Shown here: positions 44,248 to 53,985 of the stretch, piece by piece
Numbering within the stretch: position 1 is the stretch's first letter
Layout of the letters: every line of letters starts with the position of its first letter
Origin: Roseitalea porphyridii
GTDB lineage: Bacteria; Pseudomonadota; Alphaproteobacteria; Rhizobiales; Rhizobiaceae
Assembly (NCBI RefSeq): GCF_004331955.1
Contig: NZ_CP036532.1
Coordinates: 124,001 to 188,000, forward strand
Reading direction: 5' to 3'
Length of the DNA stretch: 64,000 nucleotides
Position numbers and translations under genes: made by a program
The notes under the pieces: model-generated
Database searches by the model: none
Told to the model about the DNA's origin: nothing
The model's input: the letters and a program-made list of their open reading frames with translations, nothing else

Positions 44248-45552
44248 TTTACCGACACAGAACCGCGAGAAGACCGCGCCGAGCATTTCCTCGACATCAA
44301 TTCGACCCGTGATCCGTCCGAGCGTGTCCGCCGCCAGCCGCAACGCCTCGGCGCGCAGTTCAAGCGGCAAACGTTCCGAAAGCGAATCGATCAGATATGT
44401 ACGGCCCGTCCGAAGCAGTTCGATGTGCCGAGCCCGACCCGGCGCCAACGTGTCGGTTTGGCCGGCACGTCGCCCCACCTCGGATCGGATCGCCCCGACA
44501 AGATCGTCGACACCAGAGCCCGACACGCTGCTGAGCGCAAAGTCGGCGTCGCCATCGGCATCACCCCGCACCAGGTCCGTTTTCGTCCTCACCCGCCAGA
44601 TCGTTCGTCCGTCGCCCAGGGAGAGATCATTGAAGGCGCCCGTTTCGCTGACATGCAGTACGAGGTCGGCCTGTCCGGCACGCAACCGCGCCCGGCGGAC
44701 GCCCTCCGCCTCGACCAGCCCGTCCGTCTCCCGCAACCCCGCCGTGTCCGCAATAGTGACAAGATAGCCGTCGAGGTCGAGGCGGGCCTCGACGATGTCG
44801 CGCGTCGTGCCCGGCTCGGCCGAAACGATTGCGCGCTCGCTGCCCGCCAGCACGTTGAGAAGCGTCGACTTGCCCGCATTCGGCGCACCGACCAGCGCCA
44901 CGTCGAAACCGGACCTGAGGATCCGGCCCCGGTCCGACGAGGCAATATGTTGATCGATCTCGGCAACAAGCGACGACACATCGGCCCAGACCTCGTCCGA
45001 AACCGATCCGGGAACGTCTTCCTCGTCGCTGAAGTCGATTTCCGCCTCGATCATGGCCCTGGCGGTCAGGAGCCGCTCGCGCCAGTTCGCGTATAGTTGC
45101 GACTGGGCACCGGTCGCCTGCTCCACCGCGAATCGCCGCTGCGCTTCGGTCTCGGCAAGGATCAGGTCGGACAGCGCCTCCGCTTCAACCAGATCAAGCT
45201 TTCCATTGACGAAGGCACGCCGCGAGAATTCGCCGGGCTCAGCAAGCCGCACGCCTTCATGCTCGACTGCGACGGCCAGCAAGCGGTCGACGACCGCCCG
45301 GCCGCCATGCACGTGGAACTCGGCGCAATCCTCGCCCGTGAAGCTCGCCGGCCCGGGAAACCAGAGCACAAGTCCGCGGTCGATTTCTGCGCCCGCGCTG
45401 TCGCGCAGAACACGCAGCGTCGCGTGCCGCGGGTCGGGCAGCGCGCCGATCAGCGCTTCGGTCAGCGCACCCGATCGCGGTCCCGAAACCCGGACGACCG
45501 CCACACCCGACGGCATGGCTCCGCTTGAAAGAGCGATGATCGTGTCGGCCAT
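44245..45552 (-). CDS. mnmE: tRNA modification GTPase MnmE
   Basis: Partner of MnmG in wobble-uridine modification. 435 residues: the tetrahydrofolate-binding N-terminal domain, then the G domain with G1 GAPNAGKS (222-229) and the G2-G4 motifs TTRD, DTAG and TKTD, and the CVGK C-terminal motif with Cys432 (residues 432-435). Compared with the usual CIGK, the Ile is Val, a conservative change. The last bases form part of a parS site. The trmE-gidA-gidB-parA-parB order is that of other Hyphomicrobiales. Confidence 0.96.
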   Translation of the reverse strand: MADTIIALSSGAMPSGVAVVRVSGPRSGALTEALIGALPDPRHATLRVLRDSAGAEIDRGLVLWFPGPASFTGEDCAEFHVHGGRAVVDRLLAVAVEHEGVRLAEPGEFSRRAFVNGKLDLVEAEALSDLILAETEAQRRFAVEQATGAQSQLYANWRERLLTARAMIEAEIDFSDEEDVPGSVSDEVWADVSSLVAEIDQHIASSDRGRILRSGFDVALVGAPNAGKSTLLNVLAGSERAIVSAEPGTTRDIVEARLDLDGYLVTIADTAGLRETDGLVEAEGVRRARLRAGQADLVLHVSETGAFNDLSLGDGRTIWRVRTKTDLVRGDADGDADFALSSVSGSGVDDLVGAIRSEVGRRAGQTDTLAPGRARHIELLRTGRTYLIDSLSERLPLELRAEALRLAADTLGRITGRIDVEEMLGAVFSRFCVGK

Positions 45553-45658
45553 GGTCGCGTACCGGCCCTTTGCCGGACCCTTCGACGCCGATCGTTACGT
45601 TTCAGAATCGAATCGGACGTTCCCGCGCAGATCGTCGTGCGTTTCGCGTGCGAATCGA

Positions 45659-46924
45659 TCAGGCGTTCATCGAGTCGAAGAACTCGGCATTGTTCTTGGT
45701 CTGCTTGAGCTTGTCGATCAGGAACTCGATCGCGTCCGTCGTGCCCATCGGCGACAGGATCCGCCGCAGCACGAAGATCTTCGACAGGTCCGATCGCGGC
45801 ACCAGCAGGTCTTCCTTGCGGGTGCCGGACTTGAGAATGTCCATCGCCGGGAAGATGCGCTTGTCGGCCACCTTGCGGTCGAGCACGATTTCCGAGTTGC
45901 CCGTGCCCTTGAACTCCTCGAAGATCACCTCGTCCATGCGGCTGCCCGTGTCGATCAGCGCGGTCGCGATGATCGTCAGCGATCCGCCTTCCTCGATGTT
46001 GCGCGCCGCGCCGAAGAAGCGCTTGGGCCGCTGCAAGGCGTTCGCGTCCACACCGCCCGTGAGCACCTTGCCCGAGGACGGCACCACGGTGTTGTAGGCC
46101 CGGCCAAGGCGTGTGATCGAATCCAGAAGGATAACGACGTCACGGCCATGTTCGACCAGGCGCTTCGCCTTCTCGATCACCATCTCGGCGACCTGAACAT
46201 GGCGCACGGCCGGCTCGTCGAAGGTGGACGAGACCACTTCACCCTTCACCGACCGCTGCATGTCGGTCACTTCCTCGGGCCGCTCGTCGATCAGAAGAAC
46301 GATCAGATAGCATTCGGGGTGATTGGCGGTGATAGAATGGGCAATGTTCTGCAGGAGCACCGTCTTGCCGGTTCGGGGCGGCGCGACGATCAGGCCGCGC
46401 TGGCCCTTGCCGAGCGGCGCCACCAGATCGATCACCCGCGAGGACAGGTCCTTGGTCTGCGCGTTCTCGATCTCCATGTTGATCCGCGAATCCGGATAGA
46501 GCGGCGTCAGATTGTCGAAATGGCTCTTGTGCCGGATCCGCTCGGGATCGTCGAAATTGATCGTGTTGACCTTGAGCAGCGCGAAATAGCGTTCGCCGTC
46601 CTTCGGCGCGCGGATGGTGCCCTGCACCGTATCGCCCGTCTTCAGCGAGAAACGCCGGATCTGGGAGGGCGAGATGTAGATGTCGTCGGGACCGGGCAGG
46701 TAGTTCGCGCTCGCCGAGCGCAGAAACCCGAACCCGTCCTGCAGCACTTCGACCACGCCCTCACCGATGATCTCGATATCGTCGGCCGCAAGCCGCTTGA
46801 GGATGGCGAACATCAGTTCCTGCTTGCGCAGGACCGAGGCGTTCTCGACCTCAAGGCTCTCGGCGAACTCCACCAGTTCGGGCGCAGACTTCTGCTGCAA
46901 ATCGTGTAGCTTCATTTGTTCCAT
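45659..46924 (-). CDS. rho: Transcription termination factor Rho
   Basis: Hexameric RNA helicase ending transcription. 421 residues: the N-terminal [16 protein letters not shown] segment, the cold-shock-like RNA-binding domain ([23 protein letters not shown]), Walker [10 protein letters not shown] near 180 and [13 protein letters not shown] in Walker B. The ATG at 46924 gives the normal length; a frame open for 28 more codons upstream is not conserved. It lies between mnmE and hemJ on the minus strand. Confidence 0.97.
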   Translation of the reverse strand: MEQMKLHDLQQKSAPELVEFAESLEVENASVLRKQELMFAILKRLAADDIEIIGEGVVEVLQDGFGFLRSASANYLPGPDDIYISPSQIRRFSLKTGDTVQGTIRAPKDGERYFALLKVNTINFDDPERIRHKSHFDNLTPLYPDSRINMEIENAQTKDLSSRVIDLVAPLGKGQRGLIVAPPRTGKTVLLQNIAHSITANHPECYLIVLLIDERPEEVTDMQRSVKGEVVSSTFDEPAVRHVQVAEMVIEKAKRLVEHGRDVVILLDSITRLGRAYNTVVPSSGKVLTGGVDANALQRPKRFFGAARNIEEGGSLTIIATALIDTGSRMDEVIFEEFKGTGNSEIVLDRKVADKRIFPAMDILKSGTRKEDLLVPRSDLSKIFVLRRILSPMGTTDAIEFLIDKLKQTKNNAEFFDSMNA

Positions 46925-47055
46925 GGATAGACCATTGCGGGAATGGGAAAGGCCGGCGCAAGGGAAGGAGAAGAAAGGGCGCCGGAGGTGGCCGCCACAT
47001 ACGCCCACATCATGGCGTTTTCAAGCAGGCAGGGCAAGCCAATTCGGATGACCGC

Positions 47056-47601
47056 TCAGAACGGCTTGACGATCACGAAGATCACTGCCGCGATCATCGC
47101 CAATGTGGGTACTTCGTTGACGATCCGCCAGTGCCGCGCCGGTTTTTCGTTGCGTCCGTCCGCGAACAGCTTCGCCGCCTTGCCCAGATAGCCGTGCGCC
47201 CCGGTCATGATCAGCACTGCGACCAGCTTGGCGACGAACCAGCCCGACGTGAAGAACCCCGCCGTCCACGCCAGCCACAGCCCGACGATCCACGAAACCA
47301 GCATCGCCGGCAGCATGATCACCTTCAGGAGGCGCCGTTCCATGACCGCGAATGTCCGGTCCTGGGTCGAGCCGGGCTCGGCATCGCAATGGTAGACGAA
47401 AAGGCGCGGCAGATAGAGCAGCCCCGCCATCCACGAGATCACGGCGATTACATGGATCGCCTTCGCCCAGTCATAGCGGGCCTGCGGTGACAGAACGAAG
47501 ACGAACGCGCCGAACGCCAGGAAGACGACGAGCGCCATCGCCGCGCGAACCGCGGCCTTGCTCCCTTTTCCCGCCGATGTCTCGGGTTCGCTCATCGTCA
47601 T
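47056..47601 (-). CDS. hemJ: Protoporphyrinogen IX oxidase HemJ
   Basis: Oxidises protoporphyrinogen IX in heme synthesis in alphaproteobacteria that lack HemG/HemY. 181 residues with four membrane segments. The WAKAIHVIAVISWMAGLLYLPRLFVYH block, including His50, matches the heme-binding region of HemJ. It lies 13 bp after the end of hemE on the same strand, so the two heme genes are likely co-transcribed. The ATG pair at 47601 and 47595 leaves the exact start open. Confidence 0.93.
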   Translation of the reverse strand: MTMSEPETSAGKGSKAAVRAAMALVVFLAFGAFVFVLSPQARYDWAKAIHVIAVISWMAGLLYLPRLFVYHCDAEPGSTQDRTFAVMERRLLKVIMLPAMLVSWIVGLWLAWTAGFFTSGWFVAKLVAVLIMTGAHGYLGKAAKLFADGRNEKPARHWRIVNEVPTLAMIAAVIFVIVKPF

Positions 47602-47614
47602 GACGGGCTTGCCG

Positions 47615-48640
47615 CTACGCCTTTCCGCGCACATGATCGACCAGGAACGCCATATCGTCGGGGTCGGCCTGTGGCGTGATGCCATGGCCGAGGTTGAAGA
47701 CGAACGGACCACCCGAAAGCGCATCGAGGATCCGGTCGACGCCTTCCCTGATCGCTTCCCGGCCCGCGACAACGCGCAGCGGGTCGAGATTGCCCTGAAC
47801 CGGGCCTTCCTTCTGCATCTGCGCCGCCACGTCCAGCGGCACCGTCCAGTCGAGCGCGATCATGTCCGCGCCGGTCTTCTCCCGATAGCCGCGGTACTGG
47901 TAGCCGGCGCCCTTCGGAAACGCGATCACCGGCGTGCCTGGCCGTTCGCGCTTGATCGTCGCGATCATCTTGCGCACCGGCGCAACCGAATAGCGTTCGA
48001 ACGCCACTTCATCGAGCACGCCCGACCAGCTGTCGAAGATCTTCACCGCATCGGCGCCGGCGTCGACCTGCGCGATCAGATATTGCGCCGATGCCTCGGC
48101 CAGTACGTCGACCAGCCGGTCCAGCCGTTCGGGCTCGCGATACATCATCAGCCGCGACGGCGCCTGGTCCGGCGTACCGTGTCCGGCGATCATGTAGGTC
48201 GCCACGGTCCAGGGCGCACCGCAGAAGCCAAGCAGAGTCGTCTCCTCCGGCAGCTCGCCGCGCAATCGCCGCACCGTCTCGAACACCGGCGCAAGATGAT
48301 CGAGAACGCCGGACGGATCGAGCTTTTCGATCTCGTCGCCGGCCAGCGGCCGCATGCGCGGACCTTCGCCCTGCACGAATTCGACGTCGCGGTCGAGCGC
48401 ATCGGGAATGACGAGGATGTCGGAGAACAGGATCGCCGCGTCGAACCCGTAGCGCCGGATCGGCTGCAGCGTCGCTTCCACGGCCAGCTCGGGCGTGTAG
48501 CAGAAATCGAGGAAGTTCTTCGCGTTCGCGCGCGTCGCCCGATATTCCGGCAGATAGCGGCCGGCCTGCCGCATGATCCAGATCGGTGGCGGGTTCACCG
48601 TCTTGCCCTGCATGACCTCCAGGATTTTCCGCTCGCCCAT
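47615..48640 (-). CDS. hemE: Uroporphyrinogen decarboxylase
   Basis: Decarboxylates uroporphyrinogen III to coproporphyrinogen III. 341 residues: [12 protein letters not shown] with the substrate-binding Arg pair (24 and 28), [12 protein letters not shown] with the catalytic Asp, [10 protein letters not shown]-type segment, and the C-terminal NLGHGITP. The ATG at 48640 is chosen because GGTGGAG stands 6 nt upstream; an in-frame GTG seven codons earlier is possible. It borders the candidate replication origin, as in Caulobacter. Confidence 0.96.
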   Translation of the reverse strand: MGERKILEVMQGKTVNPPPIWIMRQAGRYLPEYRATRANAKNFLDFCYTPELAVEATLQPIRRYGFDAAILFSDILVIPDALDRDVEFVQGEGPRMRPLAGDEIEKLDPSGVLDHLAPVFETVRRLRGELPEETTLLGFCGAPWTVATYMIAGHGTPDQAPSRLMMYREPERLDRLVDVLAEASAQYLIAQVDAGADAVKIFDSWSGVLDEVAFERYSVAPVRKMIATIKRERPGTPVIAFPKGAGYQYRGYREKTGADMIALDWTVPLDVAAQMQKEGPVQGNLDPLRVVAGREAIREGVDRILDALSGGPFVFNLGHGITPQADPDDMAFLVDHVRGKA

Positions 48641-49137
48641 GCAGCACTCCACCTTTTTCACCGCCTCTTTAAGGAACAGATGTCTAACGGAAGGTTTTTG
48701 ATTTTTCTATGAGTCTGTGAGTTGCGGGCATGGTTCTTTCGTCCCCGCTTTTCCACGCGATTTCCACGGCCAGTTCCATTCGCACATGGATGCGCCACGT
48801 CATCCACAGTTCCGCTGGAAAGCGGATTTGTTATTTAATATCAAATAATTAACGGCAATTACACCGCCTGAACCTGTGTATCGGCAATGCAAGGCCCTCG
48901 CCTTCCGGTTCTCCCGCCGTGCACCGGTGGCGTGGGATCTCGATCATTCGGCCGCTCGCTGTTCGTGATCCGCGCCGATTTGCCCACCGGAGCGGGCCGC
49001 CCTTCGACAATCGTCAAAACCGTCAACAGAGCCGGCCCCGTTCATCCCGCCTGTCTGCCAGGCCTTGACAGCTTGCGGCGCCGCTGCGGGCGCGTTAGGC
49101 GGAGGCGATTCGCAACAGCCACGCACCGGTGCCCCTC
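48641..49137. other. oriC: Candidate chromosomal replication origin (oriC), 497-bp gene-free region
   Basis: No gene is present. The region lies between hemE and maf and separates two divergent gene sets. It contains one near-consensus DnaA box TCATCCACA (48800-48808, 8 of 9), a weaker one TTTTCCACG (48749-48757, 7 of 9) and an AT-rich tract of 27 nt with only two G/C (48826-48852) that could unwind. parS sites are 4-7 kb away with parAB beyond. In Caulobacter and rhizobia oriC sits beside hemE, so the position is right. It probably also holds the hemE and maf promoters. Not proven by sequence alone. Confidence 0.7.
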
Positions 49138-49731
49138 ATGACGCTTGTTCTCGCTTCCAGCAGCCCGTTCCGTGCCGCGATCCTGCGCAATGCGGGGCTT
49201 GCGATCGAAACCGAGGCTGCCACCGTCGACGAACGGGCCATCGAGAGGCCATTGCTCGAGGCAGGCCTCGATGCAGCCGACGTCGCCCAGGTTCTCGCCG
49301 AAGCGAAGGCGAGCGATGTGTCCTCGCGGCGGCCCGGAGCGCTGGTGATCGGCGCGGACCAGACGATGACGCTCGACGGCGAATTGCTGCACAAGCCTGC
49401 CGATATGGAACAGGCGCGTTACCGGCTGCTCGCCATGTCCGGAAAGACGCACACGCTCCATAGCGGATTGGCGCTCGTCCGCGACGGCGAGACCGTCTGG
49501 CGCCACGTCGCGGCTGCCCATCTGCACGTTCGTGACCTGGGTCCCGCCCTCATCGGACGTTATCTCGCCTCTGTCGGAGACCGCGCCCTTCAGAGCGTCG
49601 GCGCCTACCAGATCGAGGGCGAGGGCATCCAGCTCTTCGACCGGATCGAGGGTGATCACTTCACCATCATCGGTCTGCCTCTGTTGCCGCTTCTGGCGGA
49701 ACTGCGCGCGCGCGGCGAAATCGATGGCTGA
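49138..49731 (+). CDS. maf: Maf/YceF-type nucleotide pyrophosphatase
   Basis: Hydrolyses non-canonical or methylated nucleoside triphosphates. 197 residues: [12 protein letters not shown] at the N-terminus, VIGADQTM, and [19 protein letters not shown] with the catalytic-site residues. The SSSPFRxAIL form rather than SxSPRRxELL suggests the YceF-like subgroup. An in-frame GTG three codons earlier is an alternative start. First of a plus-strand run maf-aroE-coaE-dnaQ right after the candidate origin. Confidence 0.92.
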   Translation: MTLVLASSSPFRAAILRNAGLAIETEAATVDERAIERPLLEAGLDAADVAQVLAEAKASDVSSRRPGALVIGADQTMTLDGELLHKPADMEQARYRLLAMSGKTHTLHSGLALVRDGETVWRHVAAAHLHVRDLGPALIGRYLASVGDRALQSVGAYQIEGEGIQLFDRIEGDHFTIIGLPLLPLLAELRARGEIDG

Positions 49732-50578
49732 GACGATCCGCGCCTTCGTCGCCGGTCACCCGATCGGCCATTCGCGTTCGCCGTTGATCCACGGCCACTG
49801 GCTGGCGGAATTGGGGATCGACGGCAGCTACGAAGCGCTCGACATCGCCCCGGCCGAGTTCCCTTCGTTCGTCACCGGCCTCCCGGCATCGGGCTGGGCG
49901 GGCGGCAACGTTACGATCCCGCACAAGGAGGCCGCGTTCGCCGCCGTCTCCCGGCACGACGTGGCCGCAGAAGCGATCGGCGCGGTCAACACGCTCTGGC
50001 ACGAAGGGGACAGACTGGTCGGCGGCAACACCGACGCCTACGGTTTCGCCGCCAATCTCGACGAACGGACGCCCGGATGGCGCGACGGCACCCGTGCCCT
50101 GGTGATCGGCGCCGGTGGCGCGAGCCGGGCGATCATCTTCGCTCTTCTTGAAGCCGGCTTCACCCATGTCGATCTCGCCAACCGGACAATCGCCCGCGCT
50201 GAGGCGCTTGCCGGTCGGTTTGGCCCGGCCATCCATCCGGCCGCGCTCGACACGCTTGATGACATGGCCGCCAACGCCGATCTGATCGTCAACACCACGG
50301 CGCTTGGCATGGCCGGCCAGCCGCCGCTCGAGATCGACTTCGGGAGCGCGCGCGATGACGCCATCGCCGCCGACATCGTCTACGCGCCGTTGCTCACCCC
50401 CTTCCTCGCCGGGGCCCGCGCGCGCGGTCTGCAGACCGCCGACGGTCTGGGGATGTTGTTGCACCAGGCCGTGCCCGGCTTCGAACGCTGGTTCTGCGTC
50501 CGCCCGACCGTGACAGCGGCGCTGCGCCGGACTATCGTCGAAGACCTCGGCGAAATTGACGGCGAGGGGGACGCATGA
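49724..50578 (+). CDS. aroE: Shikimate dehydrogenase
   Basis: NADP-dependent reduction of 3-dehydroshikimate in aromatic amino acid synthesis. 284 residues: [10 protein letters not shown] (11-20), the catalytic Lys68 in [15 protein letters not shown] with Asp104, the GAGGASRA cofactor loop near 128 and [12 protein letters not shown] at the C-terminus. Start overlaps maf by 8 bp and the end overlaps coaE by 4 bp, so the three are translationally linked. Confidence 0.96.
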   Translation: MAETIRAFVAGHPIGHSRSPLIHGHWLAELGIDGSYEALDIAPAEFPSFVTGLPASGWAGGNVTIPHKEAAFAAVSRHDVAAEAIGAVNTLWHEGDRLVGGNTDAYGFAANLDERTPGWRDGTRALVIGAGGASRAIIFALLEAGFTHVDLANRTIARAEALAGRFGPAIHPAALDTLDDMAANADLIVNTTALGMAGQPPLEIDFGSARDDAIAADIVYAPLLTPFLAGARARGLQTADGLGMLLHQAVPGFERWFCVRPTVTAALRRTIVEDLGEIDGEGDA

Positions 50579-51171
50579 TCCGGCTGGGTCTGACCGGCTC
50601 GATCGGGATGGGCAAGTCGACGACGGCGCGGATGTTCGCCGACGCAGGTGTGCCGGTGCACGATTCGGACGCGGCCGTGCATGCGCTCTATGCCGGGCGC
50701 GCCGCGCCGCTGATCGAGGCGGCCTTTCCGGGGACGGTGCGGGAGGGCGTGGTCGACCGCGCGCTTCTGGGCGAACGGGTGCTGGGCGACGCCGCCGAAC
50801 TCAAGCGGCTCGAGGCGATCGTGCATCCGCTCGTCGCCGAAGAGGAGCGCGCCTTCATCGCAAGGGCCGAGGCCGGTGGCGCTCCGCTGGTCGTCCTCGA
50901 TATTCCGCTGCTGTTCGAGATCGACGCGCTCGATCGGGTCGACAGGGTTCTGGTCGTGACCGCGCCAGAAAAGGTCCAGCGCGAGCGCGTTCTGGCCCGC
51001 CCTGGAATGACCGAAGCCCGCTTCGAGGCGATCCGCGCCAAACAGGTACCGGACAGGGTCAAGCGCGCCCGCGCCGACTTCATCATCGATACCTCCCTCG
51101 GCATGGATTGCGCCCGCGCCAAGGTGGCCGATCTGATCTCGGTTCTCGCGCCTCAGGCCGCTGGTGCGTGA
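50575..51171 (+). CDS. coaE: Dephospho-CoA kinase
   Basis: Last step of coenzyme A synthesis. 198 residues with P-loop GSIGMGKST (8-16), DSDAAVH with its conserved Asp, IPLLFE in the CoA domain and [16 protein letters not shown] near 140. ATG overlaps the aroE stop (ATGA). Length normal. Confidence 0.96.
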   Translation: MIRLGLTGSIGMGKSTTARMFADAGVPVHDSDAAVHALYAGRAAPLIEAAFPGTVREGVVDRALLGERVLGDAAELKRLEAIVHPLVAEEERAFIARAEAGGAPLVVLDIPLLFEIDALDRVDRVLVVTAPEKVQRERVLARPGMTEARFEAIRAKQVPDRVKRARADFIIDTSLGMDCARAKVADLISVLAPQAAGA

Positions 51172-51263
51172 ACCGCCATTTCTTTGGATCGCGTCCGCCG
51201 GCCCTTGCCGTGCACGCTGGCGCTCCGGCATCGTGCACGGGTGATTTGCCGGACCCGGGACCA

Positions 51264-51971
51264 ATGCGCGAGATCATCTTCGACACCGAAACGACGGGCC
51301 TCGACAACAAGGCCGACCGGATCATCGAGATCGGTGCCGTCGAGCTCGACAACCGGTTTCCGACCGGCCGGACCTACCACGTCTTCATCAATCCCGAAGG
51401 GCGCCAGGTGCATCCCGATGCCCTCGCCGTGCACGGCATCTCCAACGAGATGCTCGCCGACAAGCCGAGATTCGCCGAGATCATCGAGGACTGGTTCGCG
51501 TTCATCAGCGATGCGAAGCTGATCGCCCACAATGCGAACTTCGACGTCGGCTTCTTCAATGCCGAATTCGCACGGCTCGGCTTTCCGCCGATCGATGCCG
51601 CGCGCGTGATCGACTCGCTCGCGCTCGCCCGGCGACGCCACCCGATGGGCCCCAACTCGCTCGACGCGCTCTGCCAGCGTTACGGGATCGACAATTCGCA
51701 CCGCACCAAGCATGGCGCGCTGCTCGACAGCGAACTGCTGGCCGAGGTCTATATCGAACTGTGCGGAGGCAAGCAGGCCGCGCTCGGCCTTCACGTCGAG
51801 CCGCAGGACAGCGGCACGGGAGCGACCGGTGACGGACCGGTCCGGACCACGATCACCGTCGCGGCGCGGCCCGAACCGCTGCCGCCACGCCTGACGGCGC
51901 AGGAGGCGGCAGCCCATGAAGCCATGCTCGACCTGCTGGGTGAACGCCCGCTCTGGCGCATGCCCGACTAG
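51264..51971 (+). CDS. dnaQ: DNA polymerase III epsilon subunit (3'-5' proofreading exonuclease)
   Basis: Editing exonuclease of the replicative polymerase. 235 residues: ExoI FDTETTGLD (Asp7, Glu9), ExoII AHNANFDVGFFN near 92, and ExoIII SHRTKHGALLDSELLAEVY with the catalytic His and Asp; the C-terminal tail of about 50 residues carries the alpha-binding end. The ATG at 51264 follows coaE by 92 bp and starts at the homology. Convergent with secB. Confidence 0.95.
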   Translation: MREIIFDTETTGLDNKADRIIEIGAVELDNRFPTGRTYHVFINPEGRQVHPDALAVHGISNEMLADKPRFAEIIEDWFAFISDAKLIAHNANFDVGFFNAEFARLGFPPIDAARVIDSLALARRRHPMGPNSLDALCQRYGIDNSHRTKHGALLDSELLAEVYIELCGGKQAALGLHVEPQDSGTGATGDGPVRTTITVAARPEPLPPRLTAQEAAAHEAMLDLLGERPLWRMPD

Positions 51972-51986
51972 CCGGAACCGGGGTCG

Positions 51987-52003
51987 CCGCCCTCAGGAGG
52001 CGG
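51987..52003. terminator. GC-rich hairpin between convergent dnaQ and secB
   Basis: CCGCC (51987-51991) and GGCGG (51999-52003) form a 5-bp stem with a 7-nt loop. There is no T run, so termination by this hairpin alone is uncertain; the location between two convergent stops supports it. Confidence 0.35.
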
Positions 52004-52012
52004 ACCGCCCGA

Positions 52013-52531
52013 TCAGGCCTGCACCTTCTGCTTGGCCTGCTCCTCGGCGATGCGCTGCTGGAACATCCGTGCGAAGTCGACCGGATCGATCATCAGCGGC
52101 GGGAAACCGCCATTGCGGGTGCATTCGGCGACGATCTGCCGCGCGAAGGGGAACAGCATGCGCGGACATTCGATGAAGACGACCGGCAGCACATGATCCT
52201 TCTGGAAGCCGGCAACCCGGAACACGCCGCCATAGATCAGTTCGACGTTGAACAGCACCTTGTCGCCATCCTTGGCCGTCGCATTCAGCGTCAGCGCGAC
52301 GTCATAGTCGGTCTCCGACATCGGATTGGCGTTGACGTTGATGTTGATGTTGATTGCCGGCGCCTTTTCGCGCGGCCGCAGGGAAAGCGGCGCGCCGGGG
52401 CTTTCGAAGGACAGGTCCTTCACATACTGCGTCAGCACGCTGAGTTGGGGCTGCTGGCCGTTGCCGGCCTGCGCGCCGCTGCCTGCACCCGCTGCCTCGC
52501 CGCCTTCGGTCTTGTCGGTTTCGTCCGCCAT
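52013..52531 (-). CDS. secB: Protein-export chaperone SecB
   Basis: Cytosolic tetrameric chaperone that keeps preproteins unfolded for SecA. 172 residues, with an acidic Ala/Gly-rich N-terminus, [16 protein letters not shown], the [11 protein letters not shown] segment and [12 protein letters not shown] at the C-terminus, the standard SecB landmarks. Followed on the minus strand by no gene before dnaQ; upstream fxsA is 109 bp away. Confidence 0.96.
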   Translation of the reverse strand: MADETDKTEGGEAAGAGSGAQAGNGQQPQLSVLTQYVKDLSFESPGAPLSLRPREKAPAINININVNANPMSETDYDVALTLNATAKDGDKVLFNVELIYGGVFRVAGFQKDHVLPVVFIECPRMLFPFARQIVAECTRNGGFPPLMIDPVDFARMFQQRIAEEQAKQKVQA

Positions 52532-52640
52532 GGATGAGCCTTCTGATGTGTCGGAAATCGGCGCCTTGGCGCCTTGGAACGATTGGCCGGTCGCCTAGCA
52601 TGCAGCCCCACGACTGACAAGCGCGTCCCGGCCGCCGCGG

Positions 52641-53147
52641 TCAGGACCGTCGATCGGGCGGATCGTCGCCCCACGGCGTGTCGGGATCGGGATCGCGGAT
52701 GAAATCATCCTCATCGAGATCGATCGTGTGCCCGTCGCGCGGGTCGGACCGATGTTCGGACGGGCCCGCGCGCGTGCCGCCAGGACCGACCACCACGACG
52801 CGTTTCCGCAGAAAACTCCAGACCGCGTCCCGCAGCGGCGGCACGAACAGCAGGAAGCCGGCCGTATCCGTCACGAAGCCGGGGGTCAGCAGCAGAACGC
52901 CGGCGATCAGCAGCATCACGCCATGCACCAGTTCGCGGGCCGGAACGCGCCCCGCATTCATCTCGTTCTGGATACGGTTGATCAGGCCGAAGCCCTGCAC
53001 GCGCAGAAGGATCGACCCGATGATGGCGGTGACCACAACGAGCGCGAGCGTCGGGAACACGCCGATCTGTCCGCCGATCACCACGAAGGCGGCGATTTCG
53101 AGCAGCGGAATGACGAGCAAGGCGAACGGGATCAGCGAAAACGGCAT
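52641..53147 (-). CDS. fxsA: FxsA-family membrane protein
   Basis: Inner-membrane protein of 168 residues. Three hydrophobic segments (about 4-24, 28-50 and 75-98) with the GxxxG-like GGQIGVFPTL loop and a GVLLLTPGFVTDTAGFLL segment are typical of FxsA, followed by a charged, acidic cytoplasmic tail. Family members in E. coli affect phage T7 exclusion by F plasmids; the housekeeping role is unknown. Divergent from timA. Confidence 0.9.
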   Translation of the reverse strand: MPFSLIPFALLVIPLLEIAAFVVIGGQIGVFPTLALVVVTAIIGSILLRVQGFGLINRIQNEMNAGRVPARELVHGVMLLIAGVLLLTPGFVTDTAGFLLFVPPLRDAVWSFLRKRVVVVGPGGTRAGPSEHRSDPRDGHTIDLDEDDFIRDPDPDTPWGDDPPDRRS

Positions 53148-53283
53148 GCGGCGGGTCCGATCTGGTTGAATGTGTCCATCAATCCCATGTAAGCGTGACG
53201 GTCTCCGGTTTGAATGATGCCGGCACGCGTTCTATATCAAAGGCAGCGATAAGCCGCCGAACCGAGACGAAAACGGTACCTTC

Positions 53284-53982
53284 ATGGACACCTCCAATCT
53301 TGTCACCCTGATCTTCGTGGTCGCCGCCGTGTTCGTCTTCCTGCAATTGCGCAATGTGCTCGGCCGGCGCACCGGCCACGAGCGTCCCCCGGTCGATCCC
53401 TATGCGCGCCGGGGCGATGAGGTGGCCAGGGACGAGGCCGGAGAGGCCGACAACGTCATCACCCTGCCGGGGCGAGGCGACAATGTCGAACCCTATGCGG
53501 ACATCGACAAGATCGCCAAGCCGGGTACCGATGTGAATAAGGGCCTGCGCGCCATTCGCGACGCTTCACCCGGTTTTCGTCCGGACGAGTTCCTTGCCGG
53601 CGCGAAGATGGCCTACGAGATGATCGTCATGGCGTTCGCAGATGGTGACCGCAAGACGCTGCGCAACCTGCTTTCGAAGGAAGTGTACGAGGGTTTCGAA
53701 GCCGCGCTCGACGAACGCGAGGCGCGCGGCGAGACGGTGCAGACCAATTTCGTCGGCATAGACACGATCGAGATCGTCGGCGCGCAGATGCGCGGCAGCG
53801 AAGCCCATGTCACCGTCTCGGTGGTCAGCCAGCTTGTTTCGGCGACCCGCGACCGCGACGGCGAGATCATCGAGGGCGATCCCGATGCCGTCGCCGAGGT
53901 GCAGGATGTCTGGACATTCATGCGCGACGTGCGCTCCGATTCGCCGGACTGGAAGCTGGAAGCCACCGAAGCCGACGAGTAA
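53284..53982 (+). CDS. timA: Tim44/TimA-family adaptor protein
   Basis: Membrane-anchored protein of the Tim44-like group; in Rhizobium and Caulobacter relatives it is thought to help protein insertion or biogenesis at the inner membrane. 232 residues: one N-terminal membrane segment (about 5-23), an acidic linker, and a Tim44-like domain (about 100-225) with GAKMAYEMIVMAFADGD and DVWTFMRDVRSDSPDWKL. It is in its usual place between fxsA and mltA. Confidence 0.9.
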   Translation: MDTSNLVTLIFVVAAVFVFLQLRNVLGRRTGHERPPVDPYARRGDEVARDEAGEADNVITLPGRGDNVEPYADIDKIAKPGTDVNKGLRAIRDASPGFRPDEFLAGAKMAYEMIVMAFADGDRKTLRNLLSKEVYEGFEAALDEREARGETVQTNFVGIDTIEIVGAQMRGSEAHVTVSVVSQLVSATRDRDGEIIEGDPDAVAEVQDVWTFMRDVRSDSPDWKLEATEADE

Positions 53983-53985
53983 GCA

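Noticed and set aside
45640-45655. Fifth parS-like sequence upstream of mnmE
   Set aside because: Only about 10 of 16 bases match the parS consensus and the central CACGTG is changed, so ParB binding is unlikely.
48835-48852. Possible CtrA site (TTAA-N7-TTAA) in the candidate origin
   Set aside because: Two TTAA tetramers are present, but they are separated by 10 bases instead of 7, so the consensus is not met.
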